64,000 nt of DNA from Chthoniobacter flavus Ellin428. GTDB taxonomy: Bacteria; Verrucomicrobiota; Verrucomicrobiia; Chthoniobacterales; Chthoniobacteraceae. Shown here in pieces: positions 36,493 to 51,400 of the stretch. The notes under the pieces are model-generated. The model did no database searches and was not told the origin of the DNA. It saw only the letters and a list, made by a program, of their open reading frames with translations. Position numbers and translations under genes: made by a program. Within the stretch, counting starts at the first letter, position 1; every line of letters starts with the position of its first letter. The stretch lies in the NCBI RefSeq assembly GCF_000173075.1, contig NZ_ABVL01000014.1:1-64000 (forward strand), given 5' to 3'.

Positions 36493-39400
36493 AGCACACT
36501 GTACTGGGATGCCGACGGCAACGCATCGGGCGATGTCATCAGCTCCGGCGCCGGTCTCGGCGGCCCGGGAACTTGGGATACCAGCACCTCGCTGTGGTGG
36601 GACGGGGTTTCGTTGGGGGACGTGGCGTGGAGCAACAGCACCAACGCGTTTGATACGGCTTTCTTCACCGGCACCGCGGGGACGGTCACGGTGAGCGGCA
36701 CGATCGACGCGGGGGTCTTGGCGTTCAATACCTCAGGTTATTTGCTCTCGGGCGGGACGATCAATCTGGACGGCACGTCGACCGGTGGCGCCTCGGCGGT
36801 CAACGTCGCTCCGTGGTCGCGGGACACGATTGCCTCGCTCCTCTCGGGATCGGCGGGCTTCGTCAAGACGGGTCGCGGCACGCTGGTGCTGACGAACAAC
36901 TCCAATAGCCTTAGCGGGGATTTCACCATCAATGATGGCTCGGTGGTCATCACCAATGTCGCCCAATTGGGCATGGGGACGACGACGATTGCGGTCACGG
37001 GTATTGCCGGCACTGGCAACCCGGGCTACAGCGGCGGTCAGCTCGTGCTGCAGGGTGGTTTGGCGGGGACGACGTTCAATCGCGAGATCAGCCTCCTCGG
37101 GCGCGGTCCGGATGCGGCGAACTCCAGCGGGGCCCTTGTCAGCATTGGTAACAATACTTTCACCGCGGACGTCACCGTGGGAAGTGCCGCTTCCGAAACG
37201 CGCCTGGTTTCGGCTTTTGGCAATACCACGTTGAGTGGCGGGCTGCTCACGATCGGCACTGGCGGGGGCAGCGTGTTTTACGGCAACGGCAACTGGATCA
37301 TCAATGACCAGGTGACGGGCTTCGATACCAGCACCGATCGCTTTATTAAGACGGGCAACACCATCAGCACCACGCTGACGTTGACCAACACGAACAACAA
37401 CTTCCTCCAAACGGTTCGTCTCGATAGCGGCACGGTCCGCGTGAACGCTAACGCGCAGCTCGGCAACAGCACTGTGGCTACGACTAGCCAAGGGGCGGTG
37501 GACTTCAACGGCGGCGTTTTGGAAGTGCGCACGGATTCCACCAGTGACTTTGCCAACCGCAGCTTCCGCCTTCGCGGCAATGGTAACAATACACTGGTTG
37601 TAGGCCGGGCTGTCGGTGGTTCGGCGTTGAACCAGGCGATCCAATTCGGGGCGATGGATTTTGATGCCAACGGCACGCTGAACGTCAGCGGTATCGATGG
37701 GATCGGTGCCTCGTTTACTGGCACTGGGGCCACGGGATTGATTACTTTGGCGACTGGCGGCACGCTAGCGGTCAATAACAACAGCAACGGGACGGTGAAG
37801 ATCGATGCCAGCATCACCCGGGCGACGGAAGGCTCGGTGCGCAACGTGACCTTCGGCGGCAACGGCGACATGTTGCTCACCGGTTACATATTGCAACCGG
37901 GGACGGCGGGCACGGGAAATATCCAGTTCGTCAAAACTGGCAACGGCACGTTCACGCTGACTGGCGCGAACATCACCGCGGCGAGCGCGAGCACCTACAA
38001 TGGCAGCACGTTCGTTCAGGGTGGCACGCTGCAGATCCTGGGGGCCACAGCCACGATCAATAACCTTCTGAATGGCACGAATGGCGGGGCGCTGCAGTTG
38101 GGTAATAGCGCTACCTTTGGCGCGTTGGATTATCGCGGCGCAGGTGAGACGACGTCCAAGGTCCTCAATCTCCCGGGTTCGACGGGTGCAGGCATGGTCC
38201 TGGCTAACGAAACCGGAGCCACACCGCTGGTCTTCAGTAGTGCGGTGGGAGCGAGCGGTGTGGGCGCCAAAAACCTGTACCTCGGCGGCAGCAGCACACT
38301 GGCAAATGAAATTGCCGGCGTGATTAATAGCAGTTCGTCCGGTGCCACCTCGCTGGTGAAGATTGGTTCCGGCACCTGGCTGTACGATCCGGCTGCCAGT
38401 TCCTACGCCGCGGGGGGCGCGAGTGTCGCGTGGGTAAGCGGTGGTGGCACCAACACAAATACCTTTACGGTGGCGGCGAATACACCTGGCATCGCGATCG
38501 GTGAGACGGTCAGCGGTGATAATGCAGGTGGCGTCGTGATTGGCTGGGTTCCGGCGACCGGGGTGGTGACGATCAGCAACAACATCAGCACCGCGATGGC
38601 CGCGGGCAATGTGACCTTCGGGGCCAACAACAATTTCACTGGTGCCGTCACGGTCACGAACGGCACCTTGCAGGTCAAGCCCACCGCGGCGAGCGGTGCC
38701 AGTGGCGGCAATCTGTTCTCGACGACGAACAACCTCGTCTTCAATGCCGACAGCGGCGCGAGCAATGGTGCCGCGGGCGGCACTTTCGAGCTGGCCACGC
38801 CGACGGCTGCCACCCTCACCGCGAATCTGGCCCAGACCATGGGTGCCCTGACCGCCACGGCGGGCACGGGCAAGGTTCAGGTGGATTCGGGCAATGGCGG
38901 CTTCAGCAATATCCTCAGCTTCAATACGTTTGGCACCCGCTCGGCTGGTGCGGCGCTCAATTTTGCTCCGGCGGGCAGTCTCGCCGGCATCCAGTTTGTC
39001 ACGGCTCCGACCGGGACGGCCATTTCGAACGGCATCCTCGGTGGCTTCGCTTACATTACCAATCCGACCAACGGCTCGATCGATTTCGTGGCCGCGCCTT
39101 CCAATGCCACTAACATCGCCGCGTTGAATTCGGTTACCCCGCTGCCGACCGCGACCGGCGGCGCCGCGAACGACTACGTCCTCAATGCATCCACCGCCAC
39201 GACGGCTGGTGTGGCTGCGAACTCCATCCGCATCACCGGGACTCCGACCTTGGCGCTCGGTGGCACGTTGACGATTACTTCCGTCTCCGCGACTCAGCTC
39301 GGTGGCATCCTTTTCGACAATAGCTCGGGTGCCGCGACGATTAGCGGCGCGCAGAATATCGCGTCGTCCACTGCCGGTCAGGAATTGGTCTTCGTGGTTG

Positions 39401-42400
39401 GCGGAGCCGGCGGCACCGGTTTGGCGAATGCGCTGACCGTCAGTTCGACGATTGGCAATGGCAGTTCCTCGGCTGTAACCAAGGCCGGCAACGGTATGCT
39501 GATCGTTGGTGGGACCAATACCTTCACCGGTAACCTGACTTTGGATGAAGGCACGATCAAGCTGGCGGGTGGCACGGCGGCCACGCTGGGCAGTCCGGCG
39601 GCAGGTTCGCTGGCGGTCATGCGTCAGGGAACGGTGTTGGACGTAAATAATTCGGGCGCTTCGCTGGCTCCATACACCGGGGCGTCGGCGTTGAATACCA
39701 CCATCATCGGCGTGCTCGCGGGCACCGGCACGATCGACAATACAAGTGCCACGGCTTCCGCCATCTCTCTGGGCAACAGCGCCAGCACTGGCTCGCAGAA
39801 CTTCTCCGGCATCATCCAGAATAGCGGCGGCGGCGCGTTGACGGTGATCAAGGATGGCGCATCGGGCGTCCAATCGCTGAGCGGTCTCAATACCTACACT
39901 GGCGCCACGGTGATTCGCACCGGCACCTTGCAGGTCACTTCGCTGGCGGATGGCGGGCACTCCAGCTCCATCGGCGCCTCGAGCAATGCGGCCAGTAACC
40001 TCATTTTCAAGGGTGGCACGCTGCAGTACACCGGCGACACCACGACCGGCTCCAATATCTATCAGACGTCGCAAACGCCGTCGGTTTCCACGGATCGTCT
40101 CTTCACCTTGGAAGGCAATGCGACGCTCGATTCGTCGGGCACCTACGGCAACGTCGTAGCGGCCGCTCGCGTGGCCAACAATGCCGCGCTGGTCTTCAGC
40201 AACGCGGGGGCAATCGCGTACAGCACTACGGGAGCCAAGACCCTCACCTTGCAGGGTGACTCCATCGGCGACAACCAGATCAACCTGCAATTGGCCGATC
40301 CCACGGGTGGCGCCCTGTCCGTGACCAAGACGGGCACGGGTCACTGGATCCTCGGCGGCACGAGCAATTCCTACACGGGCACCACCACTGTCAGCAGCGG
40401 CGCCTTGGAAGCGGTGGACGGCTCCAGCTTGCCGTCGACCAGCAACCTGACTCTCAACGGCGGTGTCTTCCAGACCTCCGGCAACTTTACCCGCGCGTTC
40501 GGCACGGGCGCGGGGAAGGTGCAATTGACCGGCGGCGTCAGCGGCTTCGCGGCCTCGACCGCTCCGTTGAACATCACCCTCGATTCCGGCAACACGCTCA
40601 CTTGGGGTTCGGCGACCTTCAACCCGACCGGTCTCGACTTCGGTTCCTCTTCGGCTCTCTTCGGCACGACGCTGACCAACAACATCAACCTCGGCAGCGC
40701 GGCTCGCGCCATTCAGGTCGATACCAATAGCAACACCAGTACCGCCCAGACCCAGGCGACCGTTTCCGGAGTGATCAGTGGTGTCGCGGGTGGCACCCTG
40801 ACCAAGAACGGCGCCGGCAACCTGATTCTGGGTGATTCGAATACCTACGTCGGCAACACCATCATCACCAACGGTTCGCTGACCGTCTCGTCCATTGGCA
40901 ACAGCACCGGCACCGTGTCTAGCAGCCTGGGCGCGAGCGGTGGCTCCCTGGTTTTCAACAGTGGCACTAACACTGCCAACCTGCTCTACGTTGGCCCTGG
41001 CGAAACGCCCTCCCGGCCGATCAGCATCACGTCGGGCGCCGCGACGATTCAAATCGATTCTTCGGGCAGCGGCGCCTTGGTTTTGCCGAGCATTACGAAT
41101 GGCGGCACGAGCACCCTCACATTGCAGCTGCGCGGCACGAACATGGATAACAACATGGTCACCTCCCAGTTGACCAATGGGGTGGGCGTGTTAACCGTGA
41201 CGAAAGCCGATGGCGGCGTCTGGATTCTCAATCCTTCCGTAGCCAACACCTTCTCCGGCAACATCAACATCAACGGCGGCACGCTGGGTTTGACGGCCAA
41301 CGCGATCGGCAACGCCGCGGCCATTACGATCCAAAACGGCGCGCTGCTGGCGTGGGGGGGCGATCTCTCGACCACCAAGCCGCTCACGTTGACCAACAAT
41401 TCGACGGCAGTGTTCGAGGGTTCGAACAACATCACCTTCACTTCGAACGTGACCAAGGCGGCCGGCGCCAATGACCAGACCATCAGCAACAACCTCGAGA
41501 ACGGGGCGCTGCTGACGATCAACGGCAATTTGATTGACGCGGAAACTGGCACCAACGCCACGCGGACGATCAGCGTCCGTGGCAACGGCTCGACGGTTTG
41601 GAACGGCATTATTCAGGACAACACCTCGGTTACGACCAACATCATCAAGATGGATTACCGCATGGCGAACGGCACGACGTTCACCCTCAGCGGTGGGGCC
41701 AATACCTACACCGGCGGCACTGTGCTCGGTCAGGGCACGCTCATTCTGAACAAGGTGGGCGCTCTCGGCGGCACGAATGGCACCACCACGGGTGTTTTCA
41801 CTTGGGATGGCGGTGTGATCCAGGCCTCCACGGATCTCAGTGGTGCGACCAATAAGATCGCCAACCCCGTCAATATGCAGGGCGACTTCATGACGGTGAT
41901 CGGCACGAACAACATCGAGTTCGGCGCCGCGGCGGCCCTCAACGCGAGCCGGACCCTCTACAATAACCTCAGCTCCGGCACGCTCACCTTCTCCGGTTCA
42001 ATCACCAATAGCGCAGCGGCGACCCTGACCATCGCCGGCACCGGAAACACCGCGATCACCGGCGTGGTGGGGACGGGCACCGGCGCGCAAGCCCTGACCT
42101 ATTCTGGCACCGGCACACTTTCGCTCACCGGCACCAACACCGCTACGGGTGTCCTCACGGCGAACCGTGGTCTGATCACCTTGAGCGGGACCTCGGGTGG
42201 CACCTGGAATGCCGGCACGGTGGCGATCAATTCCGGCGGCATCCTCCGCCTCGACAACGGCGGTGGGGACAACGCCGCGGGACGCCTCCAGGACGCGGGC
42301 GCCATCACGGTCTCGGGCGGCACGCTCGACTTCATCGGCTCGGGCACCACGGCAGAAATTGCCGGCGCGGTGACGGTCAACAGTGCTCCTTTCCGTATCA

Positions 42401-45400
42401 CCACCAGTTCGGGCACCGGCGGTACCCTCACCTTTGCCTCGATCAGTTTCGGCGCCTCCGGTTCGGCGCTCGACCTCAATGGTGTGACGGGCCTGGGGAG
42501 CACGAATAAAATCAAGTTTGCCAGCAGCACCGGTCTGGGTGCCAGCAACAACGTGCTGGCCCGCGTCTTTATCGGCGGCAGCGATTTCGCGGCTTACGAT
42601 TCGACCAACGGCGTCGTCGCCTTCAGCGCTTACAACACGGCCAATAACATCGACGGAGCGGCGGCCGTCGACACGCTAAAGATCACTACCGGGACCACGG
42701 AAACGCTGACCAAGACGGTCAACGCCGTAATGCTTAATGGCGGAGTGACCCTGGGCGCCACCGGCGTCCCCGTGCTCACCGTGACCAGCGGCGGCTTCCT
42801 CGCCAACGGCGGGGCGAATACCCTGAGCGTTCCGGACATTGCCCTGACCACGACCGGCACCTTCCAGGTGGCCAACGGTTCGTCGCTCAACCTGACCGGC
42901 TCACTGACCGGCGCGCAGACCTTCTCCAAGGCGCTGCCCGGTTCGATGACCTTCTCGGCTCCGCAGTACTTCACCAGCACGATTAACGTGGTCGATGGCA
43001 CCCTGAATCTCGCCGGGGGCCTGAACACCATCTACAACGCCGGCGGCGCCACCCTGTCTATCGATCGCACTGCGACCGTGGACCTCAATGGCAACACGCA
43101 GTACGTCGGCGCTCTGTCCTCGCCAGGCACCCTGTCCAATATTGGCGGCACGGTGACCTCAAGCAGTGGCAGTCCGTGGCTCGTCACTAACAACGGCGGT
43201 TCGACCTTTGCCGGGCAGATCACCGGCAGCGGCTTGAACTTCGCCCGCGTCGGTACGAACTCGACCATGGCGCTGGAAAGCGCCCAGACCTACCAGGGCC
43301 GCACCGTGCTCATGGCCGGCACCCTCACGCTGGAAAACGACGCCACAATCCTGAACACGAGTGCGATCGACATCAATTACGCCACGCTGAACCTGAGCAA
43401 CAACAGCAGCCTGCAGATCGATAACACCAATCGCATCAGCGATTCCGCGCCGATCACCATGCGCGGTGGCACGCTCACCTTGACCGGTCGCGTGGATTCG
43501 AGTTCCGCGGAAACAGTCGGCGCGGTGAGCCTGACGGAAGGCGCCAACTCGATCAACTCCACCTGGGGCAGCACCGGTCAGGCTGGCGCTTTCTCCACGA
43601 CGGAATTGACCCTGACCAGCCTGAGCCGCAGCGCGGGCACGACCGTCAATTTCTCGAACACCTCGGCCTCGGGTGGGACCCTCGGCGCTCCGGGTAACAA
43701 CCCCCGCATCTTTATTACCTCTCCCTTGACGGCGCTGGGCGTCGGCGTGCTGGGACCGTGGGCTATCGCCAACAGCGGCGACTATGCAGCCTACAATACC
43801 ACCAATGGTATCGGGGTGGTTGGCACTGGCGGGTTCGCCGGCTACGACGTCACCTTCGGCAGCGGCAAGATCGTGAACCTGGGCGGCAACTCGGCCGTGG
43901 CCGTCTCGACGACGCTGCCGGCGGGAACGACCGTCGCGGCGATGTTGCGTCTGTCCGGTGGTTTCCAGGATGACCTGCTCTTCACCAATAGCGGCGATCT
44001 CCTCGATTTGGAGATGGGCGGCTTATTGCGCAGCAACAACGCCAACAACTCGAACATCGGTTCGGTGGCCACTCCGGGCATTCTCACCGCGGGCACCAAT
44101 GCCAGCACGAGTACGGAACTCGTGGTCTACAACAACCAGGGCACGGTCACGATCAACTCCACGATCCAGGATACGGCTGCGACCGCCATCGGCGGCACTG
44201 GTACCGTGTCGCTGGTCAAGTCCGGCGCGGGCACTCTCACTCTGACCAATTTCAACGGCTACTCCGGTGGCACGGTGGTCGACCAGGGCACTCTGAACCT
44301 GAGCGGCGGGGCCACGGCCAACGGCTCCACCAACGTGGTGATTCCGGGGAACCTGACGATCAACGGCGGCGTCACCGGCACCGGCACGACGGTGGCGATG
44401 GTGACCAATCAAGGCCAGATTGCTGCGACCAGCAACGTGACGATGAACGGTCACTCCACCTTGACTTTGGTGGGTAACAACACCCTCAACAGCCTCACGC
44501 TCAACGACGATGGCGGCGACACGGCCGGACCGACGGTGACGCCGACCGGCATCCTAACTCTCACCTCGACCACGCCGATCACCGCGACCTCGAGCAACGC
44601 GGCCACCGCGCCGACCCTCGGCACGGGCACGCTGGCCCTGGCGGCTGGCACGGATACGATCAGCGTGGGTGCGATCCAACTCGGGGGCCAGACCTACACG
44701 AAGATTGCGCCTGGGTTGATCATTAACTCGGCCATCATCGGCAACAGTGTCTCGCTGCTCAAAACCGGTAACGGCCTCCTGCAATTGGGTGGCAACGCCA
44801 GCACCTTCGCTGGTGGCGTTACGGTCAATGCCGGCGGACTGATTATCGCTGCTTCGAGTGTACCGGCGCAAGGCGGGGCGGGCCTCGCTTCCGGGCCGTT
44901 GGGCACCGGTACCCTGACGATGGGTGCGGGATTGCCGCTGCTCGTCAATGCCAGCCAGTCGGTCGGCAACAGCGTCACCTTTGCGGACGGCACTCCGGTC
45001 TTCGATACGAATGCGGCCGCGAACGCGACGATGTCGCTCAATGGCTCGCTGAGCTTCGGCAGCGCCACCTCCATCAATGCGTCCATTGCCAATCCTTTCC
45101 TGACGGTCGCCCTGCTGGGCCCGATCTCGAACATCAGCAACATCACCAGCATTTCGCGCACGGGTCTCGGTAACCTGGTCTTCAACTCCGCCGGTTACAC
45201 CGGCAACTTCGTGTCCGACAATCTTGTCATGCAAGGCACCGCGGTGTCCTTGCTGAACGATGGCGACGGCTACGGCGACGTGCAGACGATCAGCCTCCCT
45301 GGCTCGGTGATCTTCGATACCGGAATCGTCCCCAATATCGCGGTGGGTCGCGCGGGCGGCACGCTGCCGCTGAACCAGGCGCAGAACAAGATCATCGCGC

Positions 45401-48400
45401 CCGCCAGCATCAACAACGCCAACCTGGGCATCACGGTGACCAACAACAACGGCTACGGCTTGCAGTCGTCCGATAACGTGACGTTGATCAACACGTCGAC
45501 CTTCACGGTCGCGAATGCCACCAACTCGAACGTGGTTCAGGGTCTGTATCTCGAAGGCGTGCTCGGCGGCACGGGCTTCATCAAGACCGGCGCCGGCGCG
45601 GTGGTGTTGGGCAATGCGGGCAACACTTTCACGGGGAATGTCAACATCCAGCAGGGCGTCGTTTCCGTGGACGCGGACGCCGAACTCGGCACCTCCACGA
45701 ACAAGGTCCTGCTGAATTCGTTGACCTCAACCTCGACCCTGCGGGCGACGAGCACGTTCACGCTGAATCACACGATCCAGTTGACGAACACGGCGAATAC
45801 GCGCGCCATCGAAGTCACCGCGGGCAACACGTTGACCCTCAATGCGCCTTTCGATCTCAACAGCAACCCGACGGCGACGCTGGCCAAGAGCGACAACGGT
45901 ACCCTCTCCTTCGCCAGCGGGGTGAACAACACCGGTTGGACCGGTATCTTCAGCATCAACGCCGGCGCCATTCTGCTCAACGCTGCCAACAACCTGGGCG
46001 GCGCCACGGTGAATATTACGAACGCGGTCGGTGGCGCGGTCCAACTGACGGGCGGCATCACGGTGGCCAACGCGCTGACGGTCAATGCGACGGGGAGCGG
46101 CGGCATCAATAGCGGCGGCGTGATCGAAAGCGTTTCCGGCAACAACACCTGGAGTGGCGCGATCACCCAGACCAGCGGCGATTCCACCACAGTCGGTGCG
46201 GATGTAGGGGCGACCCTCAACATCACCGGGACCTGGACGGCGGGGAATTCGGTGACCTTTACCGGCGGCGGCACCATTAACCTGCAAACGGCCCTGCCTG
46301 GGTACAACACCTTCAACATCCTCGGTGATGCGGCGGGCGATCCCACGACGGTCAACCTGACCACGAACAGCAGCGCGGCCTTTGCACCGCCGATCAACAT
46401 TCGCAACGGCACTTTTAGCATCAGCGGAGCGGGAGTGAAGACCGCGGGCACAGGCCTCATCACGGTTTCGCAAGGCAGTGTCCTGTCCGTGGATGATACC
46501 GCGGCGACCACGAGCCGGTTCTCCGGACGTCCGCTGACTTTGGAAGCGGGCGTGTTTAACTACAAGGTGTCGGCCACCTCGTCCACGGAAGTGATGGGCG
46601 CTCTCGCGCTGAACTCGGGCGGTTCGACGATCAATATCGATGATTCGCTCGGCGGCAACAATACACTGACCTTTGCCAGTTTCACGAGCGGCGGCGGCGC
46701 CGGCAGTGCACTGAACGTGACCGGCACGTTTGGCACGGCGAGCAACAAGATCACCTTTACGACCGCACCCACGTTGTCGCCGGCGACCACGGGCATCCTG
46801 GCTCGCGTCACCACGAACGGCAACGAGTTCGCGACTTACAACGCCTCGACCGGGCTGACTCCGTTCGCGGGTTATTCCTCGGCGACGGATATCTCCACTA
46901 CGGCCGCGACGGATACCTACAAAGCGACGACTTCGACGGCCAATACGGTCCCGACCTCTCAGACCCTGAATGCCCTGACCTTGAATGGCGGTCTTTCGGT
47001 CGACTCGGTGGATGGTGTCGTGCCCACGACCCTCACGCTGACCAGCGGCGCGGTCCTGAACCAGGCCGGCAATAACAGCCTCGACGTCCAGGTCGTGGCC
47101 TTGGGCGCCACCGAAGGCCTCATCCACGTGGCCAATGGAACCACCCTCAGCGTTTCCTCCGGCTTCTCCGGCACGGGAGGCATGACCAAGGCGCTCCCGG
47201 GCTCACTCGTCCTGACCCAGCAGCAATATGTCAGCGGCAATACCACGGTGGAGGGCGGGACGATGCAATTGGCCGGCGGCACCAACACCTTGCTGTTCAA
47301 CAATGGCCTCGTCGTGAACAACGGCGGTACCTTGGATCTCAACGGCACCGCGCAATATGTCGGCAACCTTGCCAGCCAGTCGGCAGGTGCGGGCGTCGGT
47401 GCGGGTGGTGGCATCATCACCACCACCGGGGGCAGTGCCACGCTGGTGACTAATTCCGCGGCCAGCACGACCTTCGGTGGCCAGATCACTGGGGCTGTCT
47501 CTCTGATCAAGGCGGGAACGGCCGGTACGCTGACGCTCGTCAACTCGAGCAGCTACACGGGCCCGACCATCGTCACCGGTGGTACCCTCACGCTGACAGA
47601 CGGCGGCGCATTGACGGGCACGAGTTCCGTGACCCTGAGCTACGGCTCGTTGAGCATCACCGACTCCGGTTTGTTCACCAGTACCAACCGGATCAACGAT
47701 AGCGCGCCAATCACCATGCGCTCCGGTGTCATCGTCTACACCGGTCGCTCGCAAACGGCCTCCTCGGAGACCTTGGGTGCGCTGACTATCGATCAGGGCG
47801 GCAGCAACATCAACGCCACCACCGGCACGGTCACCGGGGTGCAATCGGTCGACCTCACCTTCGCCAGCATTACGCGGATCAACAACGGCACGTTGAACAT
47901 CAACAACGGCAACGGTCAGCTCGGTAACGCGAGCCGCATCCTCTTCACCTCGGCTCCGACCCTGGTGAACAACCTTGTCACGGGCGGCGCGCCTGGGGAT
48001 CGTGGCGGCTGGCTGGTTAACGGTGGCGCGGACTTCGTGACCTACGTGCCCGGCCTCGGCCTGGCGCCTCTCGGCGCGGTTGGTGCGCCGAACTACGATT
48101 CGACCGGCCTGCCGGTGCTCGGCGGCGCGACGCTCAACGTCAAGCTCAGCAGCAACAACTTCGTCATTCCGGACATCGGCGGAGTGGGTACGGCGGGCAC
48201 TTATGCGCTGAACGCCCTGAACTTCACGACGAGCGCCAACCAGAACCTGACCTTCACGGATAATGCCGATACGCTGAACCTGACCTCGGGCGGCTTCCTG
48301 AAGAATGGCGCCAACACTTCCTTGATCGGCAGTGCGGTGGGGAATGGCATGATCACTGCGGGTGGCACGGTGGCGACCGGCACCGGCACGGCGCAATTGA

Positions 48401-51400
48401 TCTTCCAGCAGACCGGTGCGGCAACCACGACGATGAACTCCGCGATCGTGGACAACGCGGCGACTGGCGATGCGGTGCGACTCGTCTACACCAGCTACAA
48501 CACCGGCGTCCTCAGCCTGGCTGGGGTGAATACCTACAGCGGCGGCACCGTGGTCAATGGCTGGACGGGTGGCTCGTCGGGCAGCCTGCAGATCGCCAGC
48601 GGCGGCGTCCTGCCGGGCGGCGGTTTGACCATCAATGGCGGCACGGTGATTCAACAGACCGGCGGCGTGATTACGTCGCAGGCAGTGACGATCAACGGCG
48701 CTGGCACCCTCACGCTCGCGGGCAATAACACGTTGACCAGCCTGACGTTCAACAACAACGGCGGCGGCGCCTCCACGGTCACGCCCACCGGCGTCCTCAC
48801 GCTCACTGGCAGCATCACGTCCAGCCCGTCGAACGTGGGTGGCATCGCCACCATCGGCACCGGCACGCTGGACCTCAACGGCAGCAACACCTTCTCGATC
48901 GTCGTCAATCCGACCCTGGTCAATACTGTGGACGTAGCTCCGTGGCAGGCCGGCTTGATCATCAATTCGGTCATCCAGAACGGTGGCATCGTGAAGACCG
49001 GCAGCGGCGTTCTGCAGCTCGGCGGCCAGAGCACCTTCACCGGTGGTGTGACAATCAGCCAGGGCGGGCTGTTGCTCGCCGCGGATAGCACGCCTCCGGG
49101 TTCGGGTCCGGTGACCTCCGGCCCGCTCGGCACCGGCACATTGACGATGGCCAGCGGCACCTCGCTGATCTCCAACGTCGCAGTCCGCAACATCGCCAAC
49201 GACATCGTCTTCCAGGGCAACACGACCTTCAATGGCACGACCAATGGTGCGGCGGCCATCCTGAACCTGAACGGCAATACCACTCTGCCCTCGACGTGGA
49301 ATGCCACGATCACGGCTCCGCAGTTGACGGTCAATATCGCCAACGTGATCGGCTCCACGATCAGCGACGTCATCAACAAATCGGGTCTCGGCGTCCTCAA
49401 CGTCGGCAACTACCTCGGCACCCTGCAGATCAGCGGTGGCTTGGTGATCAGCGGTGACGGCAATACGCTCGGCACGGCCGAGAACGTCAACCTCGGTGGT
49501 CCCATCAGCATCACCGGCAACACGGCAATCGCCATCAACCACTCCGGTGGTGCGATCACCGCGCTGAACAAGACGCTCCAGAAATCCGGTCTGACGATTG
49601 GGACAAACACCCTGGCACTGACCAACAACAGCGGCTACGGCCTCGAGATCACTGGCACGACCACCCTCACCGGCACGCCGACGTTCACCGTCGCCAACGC
49701 GACCGCGTCGAATGTGACGCAGGGTTTGATTCTCACCGGCCCGGTCGTCGGGGCCGGGGACGGCATCGTGAAATCCGGCAACGGCACGCTGGTGCTCTCG
49801 AACGTGGGCAACAGCTTCGGCGGTGTGGGTTCCAAGGTGGAAATCCGCAAGGGCGTGCTTTCCGTTTCGAACGACGGCGCCCTCGGCGATTCGCACAACT
49901 CCGTGCTCCTCAACGTGAACGCCCAGACCGGCGCGGGCTTCCGCGCGACCGGCACCTTCGCCTCGTCGCGCCTCTTCACGCTGAACCAGGCGTCGAACGC
50001 CTTTGAAGTGACGGTGGGTAACGTCCTCACCTTGAACACCGCCTTCGGCATGAGCGCGCCGAGCGATGCGCTCTACAAGAACGACAACGGCGTGCTCGAA
50101 CTGGCAGCGGACAACACCGCCTCCGGTTGGAACGGCGGCATCTTCATCAATGCCGGCGCGGTGCGTCTCAGCAACAGCAACGCGGCGGGTATTTCGACGA
50201 GCGTCATCACCATCACGCCGGCGGTGGCTGGCGCGGCCCTGCAGTTGAACAACGTCACGATCGCCAACCCGATCGTCCTGGCGAGCACCGCGAACGTGAA
50301 GTTCGGCGGTCTCGACTTCGGTGGTCAGGTGGAAGGCGTTGCCGGAACCAGCACGATCACTGGCCAGATCACCAAGAGCGCGGATAACGCCATCGGCGTG
50401 GACAGCGGCGCGGTGCTGAACATCAACGGCGGCATCAACGATGTCACCGTCACCGCCCACGCGGAAGTCTTCAACACCGCCGGTAGCGGTATCATCAACC
50501 TGAACAGCAGCCTCACTTCGGCCACTCCCACGGCGAATCAATACTTCAGCGTGGAAAAGCACGGCACCGGCACGCTGAATATCACCACGGCCAACCCGAT
50601 CATCTTCACCAGCAACTTGACCATCTTCGCGGGCACCGTTTCGCTGAATGGTGCGGGTACCCTCACTGGCGGCAATGGTATCGCGGCGACGGTCAATCCG
50701 GGCGGCACCCTGGTGGTCAACGACAACTCGCTGACCCCGACAAACAACCGCCTGGGTTCGCGTCCGCTGACCATGGTCGGTGGTAACTTCACCCTCGTTG
50801 GCAACACCAGCGGCAATACCTTGGAAACGCTCGCGGTGCCGACTTTGAACCGCGGCTATTCGGTGATCACCGTTACCGCGCAATCCGGTGAGCAGGCCAA
50901 TCTCGTCTTCACCGGCTCGTCCAACGTGCCGGCGGGCGCCCAAAACAGCGGCACCACCCCGAGTGGCACCTCGATTCTGTTCCGCGGCACGAGCCTCGGC
51001 ACGGGGGCGGGCCCCGGCATAGCGACCATCCAGGACACCAACGCCACCAACGGCTTCGCGATCGACGGTTCCACCGGTGCGACCAACACTACCACCAAGA
51101 GCATCCTTCCCTACGCCATCCTCGAAACCAGCGATACCGGGACCGGCGCCACGGCGCAATTTGCGACCGGCGACACGGTCGCCGGCGCGGCGGGTACCAC
51201 GGCGATCCTGCGCCAGTTGAGCGCCAACGAAATGTCCACCTTGAACGCGGCATTTGTGGCCAACGTGAACGAGCATCTGAATGGCAACGTGAATGTCACC
51301 GCGTCAGTCGCGCCCAACTCCCTCACCATGGACAGCGGCGGCCAGGTCACGATCAGCCCGTTGATCTCGCTGAACCTTGCCAGCGGCGGTATCCTCGCCA

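Noticed and set aside
47203..51276. 1,357-codon open frame on the minus strand within the giant gene (also 1,230 codons at 57445-61137 and 1,095 at 37765-41052)
   Set aside because: The sense frame has an unusual Gly/Thr/Asn/Ser composition and few TTA, CTA and TCA codons, so antisense stops are rare. The antisense products are Arg-rich, low-information, and match no family.
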